In this document: positions 35,381 to 43,384 of the stretch, piece by piece
How positions within the stretch are numbered: the stretch's first letter is position 1
Layout: each line of letters starts with the position of its first letter
Assembly (NCBI RefSeq): GCF_043195195.1
Contig: NZ_JBAFWT010000020.1
Coordinates: forward strand, 32,834 to 96,833
From: NCEH01 sp043195195
Lineage (GTDB): Bacteria > Pseudomonadota > Alphaproteobacteria > Rhizobiales > Xanthobacteraceae
Reading direction: 5' to 3'
DNA: 64,000 nucleotides
Program-made: the position numbers and the translations under genes
The notes under the pieces: generated by a model
Databases searched by the model: none
What the model saw: the letters and a program-made list of their open reading frames with translations, nothing else
Told to the model about the DNA's origin: nothing

Positions 35381-35851
35381 TCAGTTCGTGGGATCTTGCG
35401 CCTGGGGTTGCTGAAGCCAGGAGAAAAGATTGGCGACGGGGGCCGGGGCAGCGGGCGCTTCGTCCGAGCTTGCCTGTGCAACCTGCTCCCCGCGACCGAG
35501 GACGGCAATGGAAACACGCGTGACGCCGTGCCCGGTGAAGCCGAGTTCGGACGCCGCGGCACGCGAGACGTCGATGATGCGACCCCGGACAAAAGGTCCA
35601 CGGTCATTGATGCGGACCACGACTGCACGGCCATTGCGCAGGTTGGTCACGCGAACCTTCGTACCGAAGGGGAGAGAGCGATGGGCCGCCGTCAGGGCAC
35701 CGGGATTGAAACGTTCTCCGCTTGCCGTGCCCTGTCCCTGCCAATAATAGGAAGCAACGCCGGTCTGGGCGACGTCCGCATTGGCTGGTGAACAGAGCGC
35801 GCTGAGCGTCAGCGCAAACGATCCTAGAAAAAACCCCTTCCGGATCTCCAT
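35381..35851 (-). CDS. RlpA-like septal ring lytic transglycosylase
   Basis: A 156-residue exported protein with a signal peptide (GFFLGSFALTLSALCSPANA, cleavage near residue 25) and a double-psi beta-barrel domain: TGVASYYWQGQGTASGERFN, then SLPFGTKVRVTNLRNGRAVV and the catalytic-type VRINDRGPFVRGRIIDVS. RlpA enzymes cut denuded glycan strands. It has no SPOR domain, only a short Ala/Pro/Gln tail, and the lipobox is not convincing, so it may be a free periplasmic form. Start chosen five codons inside the frame, after GGAGG. Confidence 0.87.
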   Translation of the reverse strand: MEIRKGFFLGSFALTLSALCSPANADVAQTGVASYYWQGQGTASGERFNPGALTAAHRSLPFGTKVRVTNLRNGRAVVVRINDRGPFVRGRIIDVSRAAASELGFTGHGVTRVSIAVLGRGEQVAQASSDEAPAAPAPVANLFSWLQQPQAQDPTN

Positions 35852-36323
35852 TCCCTCGACCTCCATGTTGTTGATGGGAGTTCGGCGAATGACGTTCTAT
35901 TGGGGCGACAATGTCACCGTTTATGGCCGAAACTGTGATATCACACGGCTAAGCTTAAAAAATACGACTTATTAAATAAGTATTGCTGAAAGAAAATGGG
36001 ATAGTCTTGGTGAAGTAATGGGGATATTGGCAGCTATTTGTTATTTGTGTTGGTCTTTTACTGTTAAATAAAAATGTCATTTTGCAAAGTCGCGCGTCCG
36101 TGATCGCCGCGATGCCCGATTCTCGCCTCATGGCACCCGAGCACCAGCCGGGCGGCCGGCCGGTGAGGGAAGGAGGGGGAAGGGAAGGGAAGGGGAGTGC
36201 CTCGGCGCGCCCCTCGGCTGAGAAAAATCGGAGCCCTTTTGGCCGCGTGGCGATGGACGGTGGATAGAGGCGCATTTCACTCTTGTGGCGGCCAATCCGA
36301 TGGTCTAAGCCTCCCCTCCACGT
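35852..36323. other. gene-free region between rlpA and tRNA-Pro
   Basis: 472 bases without a credible gene. The part from about 35940 to 36080 is markedly AT-rich with several TTAAATA-like stretches. A G-rich homopurine run follows at 36165-36197, and the tRNA-Pro gene begins at 36324. The rlpA promoter and the tRNA promoter must lie here, but I cannot pick hexamers with confidence. A minus-strand open frame crossing the tRNA has no start signal or protein-like sequence. Confidence 0.7.
36165..36197 (+). repeat. 33-base homopurine tract with G-quadruplex motif
   Basis: An unbroken purine run containing GGG, GG, GGGGG, GGG, GGG and GGGG separated by A or AA. The last four G runs with AA loops satisfy the G3+N1-7 quadruplex pattern. 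It lies about 130 bases upstream of the tRNA-Pro gene on the same strand. Confidence 0.75.
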
Positions 36324-36401
36324 CGGAGCGTAGCGCAGCCCGGTTAGCGCACTAGTCTGGGGGACTAGGGGTCGGAGGTTCAAATCCTCTCGCTCCGACC
36401 A
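36324..36401 (+). tRNA. tRNA-Pro (anticodon GGG)
   Basis: A complete cloverleaf with encoded CCA (36399-36401). The acceptor stem is CGGAGCG/CGCTCCG, the D arm is GCGCAGCCCGGTTAGCGC, the anticodon arm is CTAGT-CTGGGGG-ACTAG, and the T arm holds GGAGGTTCAAATCCTC. It decodes CCC and CCU. Confidence 0.96.
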
Positions 36402-36472
36402 TTCAAACCAAAATTTCCAGGGACCGGGCGCAGCCTTCGGCGCGGTAACGGCAAACGCATTGATCGCCAGGA

Positions 36473-37633
36473 TCAGGCGTTGATCTCGACACAGTTTCTG
36501 CCGCGCGCCTTCGCGGCGTAGAGGGCAAGATCGGCGCGCCGCATCAGGACGTCGAAATCGCCGTCGTCGGGCCGGTAGATCGCCACGCCGATCGATACGG
36601 TGATCGTGAGATGCGATGCGCCCGCGACGAATGGGCGATCAAGCACCGCTTGCCGCAGCCGCTCCCCATAGGCCTTGGCCTGCGCTGCATTCATGTCTGC
36701 CAGCAGCACCACGAATTCCTCGCCGCCAAGCCGCGCCAGCATTTCCGAATCCCGGGTATTGGCCTGAAGGCTCTCGGCCACGTGCTTGAGGGCGAGATCA
36801 CCGATTTCGTGCCCATGCCGGTCGTTGATGGTCTTGAAGTCGTCGACATCGATGAGCGCGAGGGCGAACGGGGACTTCCGCACGCGGGCGGCCGCGAACA
36901 GAAGCGTTCCGGCATCCATCAAGGTGCGGCGATTGGCGAGGCCCGTCAGATAATCGGTCGACGCCATCCGCTCCAATTGCCGGCGGATGCGCTCGGAGCA
37001 CATGAGGACGAAGGCGGTGGTGCCGCTGACCGGAAGCACCGTCGCCAGCATCGGCGTGGCGAGGTTCAGCCAGCTCGACGTGTCGACGACGCTGTAGTCC
37101 TCCGGAATCCCCTCCACCGTGAAATAAACGGCGCGGAAAATGACGAACACGATGATGACGCCGAAAATGCCTGTCAGCACCTTGCGGCTCATCGCATTGT
37201 CCCGGCCGGACTGGGCCAGCAACGTCTTCCAGCTCGCCCCCATGAGCGTGACCCAGGCGGCCGACACCAGCAAGATGCGGGTGAGCGTGTTTGGATCGAC
37301 GAAAGCAAACCAGATAATGGCGATGGTTCCCAAAGCGGCGGGAAGCACCAGGACGAGGCGATCCGGGCGCCCGTAAAATTGGCGCAGCGCACGCAGGTAG
37401 AAGGTCAGCCCCATAATGATCGTGCAATTCGCAACGAAAATCACGGCGCCGTATGGGATCAGCATGTCGAGCGCGAAGGTGGCGCATCCCGCCGCAATCA
37501 GCAGCGTCCCGAGTTCCCAGCTGATCACGGCCGGTCGCAGGTTCGCCGGCAAGTCCCGAAACATGAGACCCAGCATCCCGCCATTGGAGAGCATCAGCAA
37601 CGCCGCGATGAGGAGCGCAAGTCTGGGGTCCAT
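36473..37633 (-). CDS. membrane diguanylate cyclase (GGDEF)
   Basis: A 386-residue protein with about six to seven transmembrane helices in residues 1-205 and a C-terminal GGDEF domain (about 215-385). The active-site motif is GGEEF at about 303-307 (LARLGGEEFVVLLAD), with the metal-binding ALIDVDDFKTINDRHGHEIG before it. The inhibitory site position reads RDSE rather than RxxD, so product inhibition may be weak. The membrane part has no named sensor domain. The ATG at 37633 was chosen; a GTG two codons earlier is possible. No phosphodiesterase partner lies nearby. Confidence 0.9.
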   Translation of the reverse strand: MDPRLALLIAALLMLSNGGMLGLMFRDLPANLRPAVISWELGTLLIAAGCATFALDMLIPYGAVIFVANCTIIMGLTFYLRALRQFYGRPDRLVLVLPAALGTIAIIWFAFVDPNTLTRILLVSAAWVTLMGASWKTLLAQSGRDNAMSRKVLTGIFGVIIVFVIFRAVYFTVEGIPEDYSVVDTSSWLNLATPMLATVLPVSGTTAFVLMCSERIRRQLERMASTDYLTGLANRRTLMDAGTLLFAAARVRKSPFALALIDVDDFKTINDRHGHEIGDLALKHVAESLQANTRDSEMLARLGGEEFVVLLADMNAAQAKAYGERLRQAVLDRPFVAGASHLTITVSIGVAIYRPDDGDFDVLMRRADLALYAAKARGRNCVEINA

Positions 37634-37938
37634 TTTCACCGTCTCTCAGATTGCCGTCCGATCCCCAGCTGACAAAAAGCGAGGCACGGGACAGACGCAT
37701 CCATCGAGAAGCGGCAACCTCGTTCTCGCTGCGGCAGGCTGCTGCGCATGGGTCATGTAAAATACGCGGGTGGCAACATCAAATGAAGATTTGTATACCG
37801 TCCGGGTGGTGGAGCACATGCCGCCATGCCTCAGGCACGTCAGGGGCGGATCGCGTCCCGGGTGCCGGCCGGCGGGGCATCGCGGTCGCGACGCGTGGGG
37901 TGAGAAGAAGGGATACCTGAACTTCGCCGGAAGTTGCA

Positions 37939-37977
37939 GATTCATCGCGCGAAATTGTAGAACAAACGCGATGAATC
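37939..37977. repeat. inverted repeat with 11-base arms
   Basis: GATTCATCGCG (37939-37949) and CGCGATGAATC (37967-37977) are perfect complements with a 17-base spacer. No T run follows on either strand, so it is not a standard terminator. It could be an operator or a structured RNA end of the AI-2E permease transcript. Confidence 0.8.
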
Positions 37978-38001
37978 CGATGTTCTTCTTCCCTGACTCA
38001 A

Positions 38002-38017
38002 TGTTTCACATGAAACA
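38002..38017. promoter_or_regulatory. parS-like ParB-binding site
   Basis: TGTTTCACATGAAACA matches the near-universal bacterial parS TGTTTCACGTGAAACA at 15 of 16 positions; the single change (G to A) is at an innermost base of the palindrome. It is intergenic. No parA/parB, gidA/gidB or replication gene is in the window, so function is uncertain. Confidence 0.5.
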
Positions 38018-38054
38018 TTCCTGAGAAAAACCGGCGCGGGCGTTGGTTTTCCCC

Positions 38055-40070
38055 CTAGGCTTTGGCCCCCACCTCCGGTTTGCGCCCCGCCGGTGCCGGC
38101 GCGAAGATCGGGCTTTCGGCATCCGCCTGGGAGGTGGATGAGGCCGCCATCAGGCATGCCGACAAGGTTTCTTCCAGATTGGAGGTCACAATATCGGTGT
38201 CCGATTGGCTTTCCAGGGAGCCCCGCATCGCCGAATCATCGCGCGCCCCCCAAGCGGCGAGCAGGATCGTGCTCCTCGGCAGGCGACGGCGCAGGCGCCG
38301 CGTGGAATAGCGCATGTGAGCCGTTCCGGCGCTTTCCAACGACGAGAGGATGGTGAGTGCGGGATCCGAGCCGCTGAGCTTCGCGAGGTTCGCGACGGTG
38401 AGCGTTTCAGGACCGGCAACCTGCGCCGCCAAACCGTGGCGCTTCAGCAGATTGGCCAGAAGGTCCGCCGCGGCCTGATCGAGGCCGGATCGTGCCGCGA
38501 TGCAAAGGATCGGCTCTTCCCCCTGCCAGCGCGGCGGAAGCGTCTTCGGATCGAGCACCGGATAGGTGGCACCCGCCGGACTCGCCGCGATCGCCGCGCC
38601 AGCTTCTGCTTCTTTCGTGTCTCCCTTGGGCATGCCGTTGGGAATGTCGGAAAGATTGTCCAGCAATTCGCCGAGGCTGGAGCGAAACCGCTCGATTCGG
38701 CCTTCGTCCAGGGTCCCGCGGGCAAGATCGTTCTGGGCCAGCCGCAAGCCGGGCAGGGCCACGTGATCGAGATAGGCTAGGAAGCTGCGTTCCCGCAGAA
38801 ATTCCTCTGCCTTGCTGGTCGCCTCGGTCGGATCGCCGGCCAGCATGCGTTGGTAGAACAGCTCCGGCGCGCTCAGGGGCGGGCGGTCTCCGAGCATGAC
38901 GTCGAGGAATTCCAATTGGTCGACGTGGCGGCCGAGCACCACCAAGCATAAGGTAAGTGGCGTTGCCAGAACTAGGCCGACAGGTCCCCACAGCCAAGTC
39001 CAGAACGTCGCCGAGGCGACGATAGCGACCGGCGAAAGGCCCGTGCTCCGGCCATAGACCAGCGGCTCGATGATGTGGCCGATGAGCGGCTCTACGATCA
39101 CGAACAACGCGATGGTGGAGAGCACGATGCTCCATCCCGGGTCCACTGCAAGAGCAAGGGCGATCGGCAGCAGCGCGGCGATGATTGCGCCAATATAGGG
39201 AACGAAACGCAGCACGGCCGCCATAAAGCCCCACAGGATTGGGCTCGGCACACCGATCAGCCAAAGGCCGATCCCGATCACCGTGCCGAACGCGGCATTC
39301 AAGGCCACCTGCATGAGGAAGAAGCGCGACAGGCGGCTTGCCGCATCGTCGAGGGCGGCCGTGGTGCGTTGAATGTCGCTGGCTCCGGCCAGTCGGATGA
39401 AGCGGTTGCGGAGGTCCTCGCGCTGCAACAGGATGAAAATCAGAAAGATGAAGATGATGCCGGTGGTCGCGAGCGGGTGGATCAGCGGCGTCATCACCGC
39501 GCTCAGCATCCCGAGTGTGCCCGGGTTCGGCTGGCGGATCTCGACCGGCAGGGGCGGCTGTTCCACGCCTTCGGGGCGGATGCCGTTGATCGGATTGGGC
39601 GGTTCGGGGCGATCCAGTTCGTTGCTCAGGTCCTGAAGCATCTGCGCGGCCCGCTCCAGGGTGCCGGACCCCTCGGTCGCGCCCCTTAGAGAGCGGATCT
39701 TGTCGCGAATATTGACCTGATATTGCGGCAGGTCCCCGGCCAGTTCCACCACCTGGCTCGCCACCACAGCGCCTAATGCCACCAGGGCGAGAAACGTCAC
39801 CACCACCACGCTGGTGACCGACAAAGTGCGCGGAACTTTCAGCCGCCGCAGCACCAGGATCACCGGGGCCAGGACGAAGCTGAGCAGCACCGCAAGCGCA
39901 ACGGGCACCAGCACTTCCCGCCCGAAATACAGCATCGCCACGATGGCGCTCATCGCCACCAGTGTGCCGACCGCACCGGATCCGGCAGGGAGAAGCGAAG
40001 GGCGCACCACTTCCCGCGGGAACAGGGTGACGCCCCTCTTTTCGGGCGCGCCGTTGTCGGTCGCGCTCAT
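38055..40070 (-). CDS. AI-2E (PerM) family permease with long soluble C-terminus
   Basis: A 671-residue protein. Residues about 30-370 are the eight-helix AI-2E/PerM transporter (VLVPVALAVLLSFVLAPVIL; ILLQREDLRNRFIRLAG; FVPYIGAIIAALLPIALALA; EPLVYGRSTGLSPVAIVASA). Residues about 370-671 are a soluble region of no family known to me, with a Rossmann-like part (EEPILCIAARSGLDQAAADLL, then LTILSSLESAGTAHMRYSTR). Typical PerM proteins are about 350 residues. The start overlaps the glgX stop (ATGA), so both are made together; why a permease should be coupled to glycogen debranching is unclear. Confidence 0.85.
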   Translation of the reverse strand: MSATDNGAPEKRGVTLFPREVVRPSLLPAGSGAVGTLVAMSAIVAMLYFGREVLVPVALAVLLSFVLAPVILVLRRLKVPRTLSVTSVVVVTFLALVALGAVVASQVVELAGDLPQYQVNIRDKIRSLRGATEGSGTLERAAQMLQDLSNELDRPEPPNPINGIRPEGVEQPPLPVEIRQPNPGTLGMLSAVMTPLIHPLATTGIIFIFLIFILLQREDLRNRFIRLAGASDIQRTTAALDDAASRLSRFFLMQVALNAAFGTVIGIGLWLIGVPSPILWGFMAAVLRFVPYIGAIIAALLPIALALAVDPGWSIVLSTIALFVIVEPLIGHIIEPLVYGRSTGLSPVAIVASATFWTWLWGPVGLVLATPLTLCLVVLGRHVDQLEFLDVMLGDRPPLSAPELFYQRMLAGDPTEATSKAEEFLRERSFLAYLDHVALPGLRLAQNDLARGTLDEGRIERFRSSLGELLDNLSDIPNGMPKGDTKEAEAGAAIAASPAGATYPVLDPKTLPPRWQGEEPILCIAARSGLDQAAADLLANLLKRHGLAAQVAGPETLTVANLAKLSGSDPALTILSSLESAGTAHMRYSTRRLRRRLPRSTILLAAWGARDDSAMRGSLESQSDTDIVTSNLEETLSACLMAASSTSQADAESPIFAPAPAGRKPEVGAKA

Positions 40071-42217
40071 GCTGCAACTTCAAGCAGCAGAAGCGAGCGG
40101 CCCGTAACTTCATAGGTTTGCCCAAACGGAAATATCGGCAGATCCTGGCCCTCCGGGACATTGGTATCCAAAATCAGGCGCCAGCCCTTGCCCCCCACAA
40201 CCTCCGGAAGCGTGAAGTTCACCACGTCGAAATGGGCGTTGACCACCAGCAGCAGCGTGGTGTCGGTTCCCTTGCGGCGAATGCCTGTCGGCTGGGCGCG
40301 GCCGTCCATCAGAACGCCCATGCAGCGGCCAAGGCCATCCTGCCACTGGTCCTCCCCCATCTCTCCACCATCGGGCGATAGCCAGCTGACATCCTTGACG
40401 TCGAGTGCTTCGTTGTAAGCCCCGGTGAGAAACCGACTGCGGCGCAACAGGGGATGCGATTGGCGCACCCTAATCAGGCGCCGGACGAAGGTGCGCAGAT
40501 CCGCGCCTTCCTGGGAGAAGTCCCAGTTGATCCAGCCGATTTCGTTGTCCTGGCAATAGGCGTTGTTATTTCCCCCCTGGCTGCGGGCAAATTCATCTCC
40601 GGCCAGAATCATCGGCGTGCCTTGGGAAAACAGCAGCGTGGCCAGCATGTTGCGCATCTGACGGGCCCGTAGCGCATTGATCTCCGGATCGTCGGACGGC
40701 CCTTCCACCCCGTGATTCCACGACAAATTGTGGGAATGGCCGTCGCGATTGTCCTCGCCGTTCGCCTCGTTGTGCTTGTCGTTGTAGGATACGAGATCGG
40801 CCAGGGTGAAGCCGTCGTGGGCAGATATGAAATTCACCGACGCCCAAGGCTTGCGGCCGCGCCTGTTGAAGAAGTCGCCGGATGCGGTGAGCCGGGTGGC
40901 AAGATCGGCGATCTGCCCGTCGTCGCCCTTCCAGAATGAGCGCACGGTGTCACGATAGCGGTCGTTCCATTCCGCCCAGCCCGGCGAGAAGCCGCCGACC
41001 TGGTATCCACCAGGGCCGCAGTCCCAGGGCTCGGCAATCAACTTTACCTGCGACAAGGTGGGATCCTGCCGGCAGGAATCCAGGAACCCGCCGCCCTCGT
41101 CGAAGCCGTGCTCTTCCCGGCCCAGGATCGTGGCGAGATCGAAGCGGAACCCGTCCACCTGCATCTCCGTGGCCCAATAGCGCAGGCTGTCGGTGACCAT
41201 CTGAAGCACGCGGGGATGGGAGAGGTTCACCGTGTTTCCGGTGCCCGTGTCGTTGATGTAGAAGCGCTTGTCCTCTGGAAGGCGGTAGTAAGAGGCGTTG
41301 TCTATGCCTTTGAATGACAGGGTCGGGCCAAGCTCATTTCCCTCCGCGGTGTGGTTGTAGACCACATCCAGGATGATCTCGATGCCGGCCGCATGATAGC
41401 GGGTGACCATCTCCTTGAACTCGTTGACGTTCGGGCTCGCGAGATAGAGCGGATGGGGGGCGAAGAAGGCAATGCTGTTATAGCCCCAATAATTTCTCAG
41501 CCCTTTTTCGACGAGATAGCTGTCATCCACGAAGCCGTGCACCGGGAGCAGTTCCACGGCCGTGATGCCGAGGTCTCGCACATGGTCGATGACCTCCGGC
41601 TCCATCAGGCCGGCGAAGGTGCCGCGCAATTCCTCACGCACATGGGGATGAAGCATGGTGTAGCCGCGGGCGTGGGCCTCATAGAGTATCGTCCGGTCCC
41701 ACGGCACCATGGGTCGCCGCGTCATGCCCCAGGTGAAAGCCGGGTCGATCACCCGGCACTTCGGCATGAAGGCGGCGCTGTCGCGGGTGTCGAAGGTGAG
41801 ATCCTTGTTCTTGTCCTTGCTTTCCATCTGATAGCCGAACAAGGCTGGATTCCACGTCAATCCACCCACTAGTTGCTTGCCGTAGGGGTCGAGCAGCAAT
41901 TTGTTGGGATTGAAGCGATGGCCTGCCGCCGGCTCGTAGGTGCCGTGCACCCGATAGGCATAGACGAGGCCGGGGCGGGCATCGGGAAGATAACCGTGCC
42001 AGACCTCATCGGTATATTCGGGGAGTTCGATGCGCTCAACTTCGCGCTCGCCCTCCGGGTCGAACAGGCAGAGTTCCACCTTCGTGGCATTGGCCGAGAA
42101 CAAGGCAAAGTTTACACCGAGCCCATCCCAGGTTGCTCCGAGCGGGAACGGATTTCCTTCCCGGACCCGCGACACCTTCATGACCTGGGGAGCCGCAGCG
42201 GCAACCAGCACATCCAT
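40067..42217 (-). CDS. glgX: glycogen debranching enzyme GlgX (isoamylase type)
   Basis: A 716-residue GH13 enzyme that cuts alpha-1,6 branches in limit dextrins. An N-terminal carbohydrate-binding domain (PLGATWDGLGVNFALFSANA) precedes the catalytic barrel. Conserved regions are DVVYNHTAEGNELGPTLSF, VDGFRFDLATILGRE (nucleophile Asp), KLIAEPWDCGPGGYQVG (acid Glu) and NFISAHDGFTLADLVSYNDK. The start is uncertain: AAGGA is very close to the ATG at 42217, and the frame is open about 34 codons more. Other glg genes are absent from the window. Confidence 0.92.
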   Translation of the reverse strand: MDVLVAAAAPQVMKVSRVREGNPFPLGATWDGLGVNFALFSANATKVELCLFDPEGEREVERIELPEYTDEVWHGYLPDARPGLVYAYRVHGTYEPAAGHRFNPNKLLLDPYGKQLVGGLTWNPALFGYQMESKDKNKDLTFDTRDSAAFMPKCRVIDPAFTWGMTRRPMVPWDRTILYEAHARGYTMLHPHVREELRGTFAGLMEPEVIDHVRDLGITAVELLPVHGFVDDSYLVEKGLRNYWGYNSIAFFAPHPLYLASPNVNEFKEMVTRYHAAGIEIILDVVYNHTAEGNELGPTLSFKGIDNASYYRLPEDKRFYINDTGTGNTVNLSHPRVLQMVTDSLRYWATEMQVDGFRFDLATILGREEHGFDEGGGFLDSCRQDPTLSQVKLIAEPWDCGPGGYQVGGFSPGWAEWNDRYRDTVRSFWKGDDGQIADLATRLTASGDFFNRRGRKPWASVNFISAHDGFTLADLVSYNDKHNEANGEDNRDGHSHNLSWNHGVEGPSDDPEINALRARQMRNMLATLLFSQGTPMILAGDEFARSQGGNNNAYCQDNEIGWINWDFSQEGADLRTFVRRLIRVRQSHPLLRRSRFLTGAYNEALDVKDVSWLSPDGGEMGEDQWQDGLGRCMGVLMDGRAQPTGIRRKGTDTTLLLVVNAHFDVVNFTLPEVVGGKGWRLILDTNVPEGQDLPIFPFGQTYEVTGRSLLLLEVAA

Positions 42218-42420
42218 ATCCTTGCCCCGTTTCGAACGTCGCTCGTCAAACACACGAGCCGTGAGTGCAGAACGCCGCAGCGCAGTGTTGGTTGCGTTGG
42301 TATTGGGTGCCGCACGCATGGGGCCGGGTTGGGGAGAAGAGGACGGTTCGGGGGTCGAGGCTCTTGGTGATCCGGGCGCAGGGCGGTAAGGCTCCTTCTG
42401 GACGATGTGCGGGAATTTCC

Positions 42421-43215
42421 ATGGGCCTGACCTTCACGATTCTCGGCTGCGGTTCCTCAGGCGGCGTCCCGCGTGTGGGGCAGGGGTGGGGGGCTTGCGA
42501 TCCCGCCAATCCGCGCAATCGGCGCCGGCGCTGTTCGCTGCTGGTCCAGCGGCACGGGCCGGAAGGCGTGACGACCGTGCTTGTGGACACCTCGCCTGAC
42601 TTGCGAGAGCAGTTGCTCGACGCGCAGGTGGACAGGCTCGACGGCGTTCTCTTCACCCACGCCCACGCCGATCACACCCACGGCATCGATGACGTACGCC
42701 CTCTGGCCATCCATCTGCGCCGCCGCATCGATGTCTATACTGATGCCGAGACCTCCGCGGCCCTCCATGAGCGGTTCGGCTATTGTTTCCAGACGCCGCC
42801 CGGCGGCGTCTACCCTCCAATCCTTACCGAGCACCGGTTCCATGAGGGGCGGGTGGTGGAGATCAACGGGCCGGGCGGCCCCATTGCTGCGCTTCCGTTT
42901 CGCCAACATCACGGGGAAATCGACTCCTTCGGCTTTCGTTTCGACGACGTGGCATATTCAAGTGACGTCAGCGCATTTCCGAATAATTCATTGCAATATC
43001 TTGATAATTTAGATATCTGGATTGTTGATGCGTTACGTGAGCTGCCGCATCCATCGCATTTCAGCCTGAAGGATGCTTTGGAGCATATTGCGCGACAACG
43101 CCCGCGCCTCGGCATCCTGACCAATCTGCACACCGATCTGGATTATGGCCGCCTCGCCGAGATTCTTCCGGAGAAGGTTATTCCGGCGTTTGACGGCATG
43201 AGTTTCGAGGCTTGA
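42421..43215 (+). CDS. MBL-fold metallo-hydrolase (PhnP-like)
   Basis: A 264-residue metallo-beta-lactamase-fold protein. The metal motif THAHADHTHGIDDVR (HxHxDH, about residues 79-93) and further ligands in RQHHGEIDSFGFRF and YSSDVSAFP suggest a two-metal phosphodiesterase of the PhnP/YcbJ kind that often follows tatD in alphaproteobacteria; tatD is not here. The start MGLTFTILGCGSSGGVPRVG is the family N-terminus, though no good ribosome site precedes it. A segment near 42955-43030 is visibly AT-rich. It is divergent from glgX and lies just before the hydrogenase locus. Confidence 0.85.
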   Translation: MGLTFTILGCGSSGGVPRVGQGWGACDPANPRNRRRRCSLLVQRHGPEGVTTVLVDTSPDLREQLLDAQVDRLDGVLFTHAHADHTHGIDDVRPLAIHLRRRIDVYTDAETSAALHERFGYCFQTPPGGVYPPILTEHRFHEGRVVEINGPGGPIAALPFRQHHGEIDSFGFRFDDVAYSSDVSAFPNNSLQYLDNLDIWIVDALRELPHPSHFSLKDALEHIARQRPRLGILTNLHTDLDYGRLAEILPEKVIPAFDGMSFEA

Positions 43216-43384
43216 CGCAATCGTCTTACTCGATTTGCAATGAGGTAAGGCAGTCAAGTCACTGATTTATCGCTGTTAATTTGTAATTCGATCGATGGAT
43301 GAACGGCGTCAGCGTGCTTCGTGGCCTGCCGTGTCGTGGGCCGCCACGGATCGCTGTTGTAGTTACAGGCGCCGGGGGCTTAGC

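Larger units (their letters stand above)
37634..38054. other. gene-free region with inverted repeat and parS-like site
   Basis: 421 bases between the membrane cyclase start and the AI-2E permease stop. I find no credible gene: a plus-strand frame of 84 codons ends here but has no ribosome site or domain. The region holds an 11-base-arm inverted repeat (37939-37977) and a 15/16 match to the ParB-binding site parS (38002-38017), both described separately. Confidence 0.7.

Noticed and set aside
35955..36383. Minus-strand open frame across the tRNA-Pro gene
   Set aside because: It reads through the tRNA and an AT-rich spacer; no start signal and no domain.
37770..38024. 84-codon plus-strand frame ending over the parS-like site
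   Set aside because: No ribosome site, odd composition, no homology that I recognise; the sequence is better explained as intergenic.
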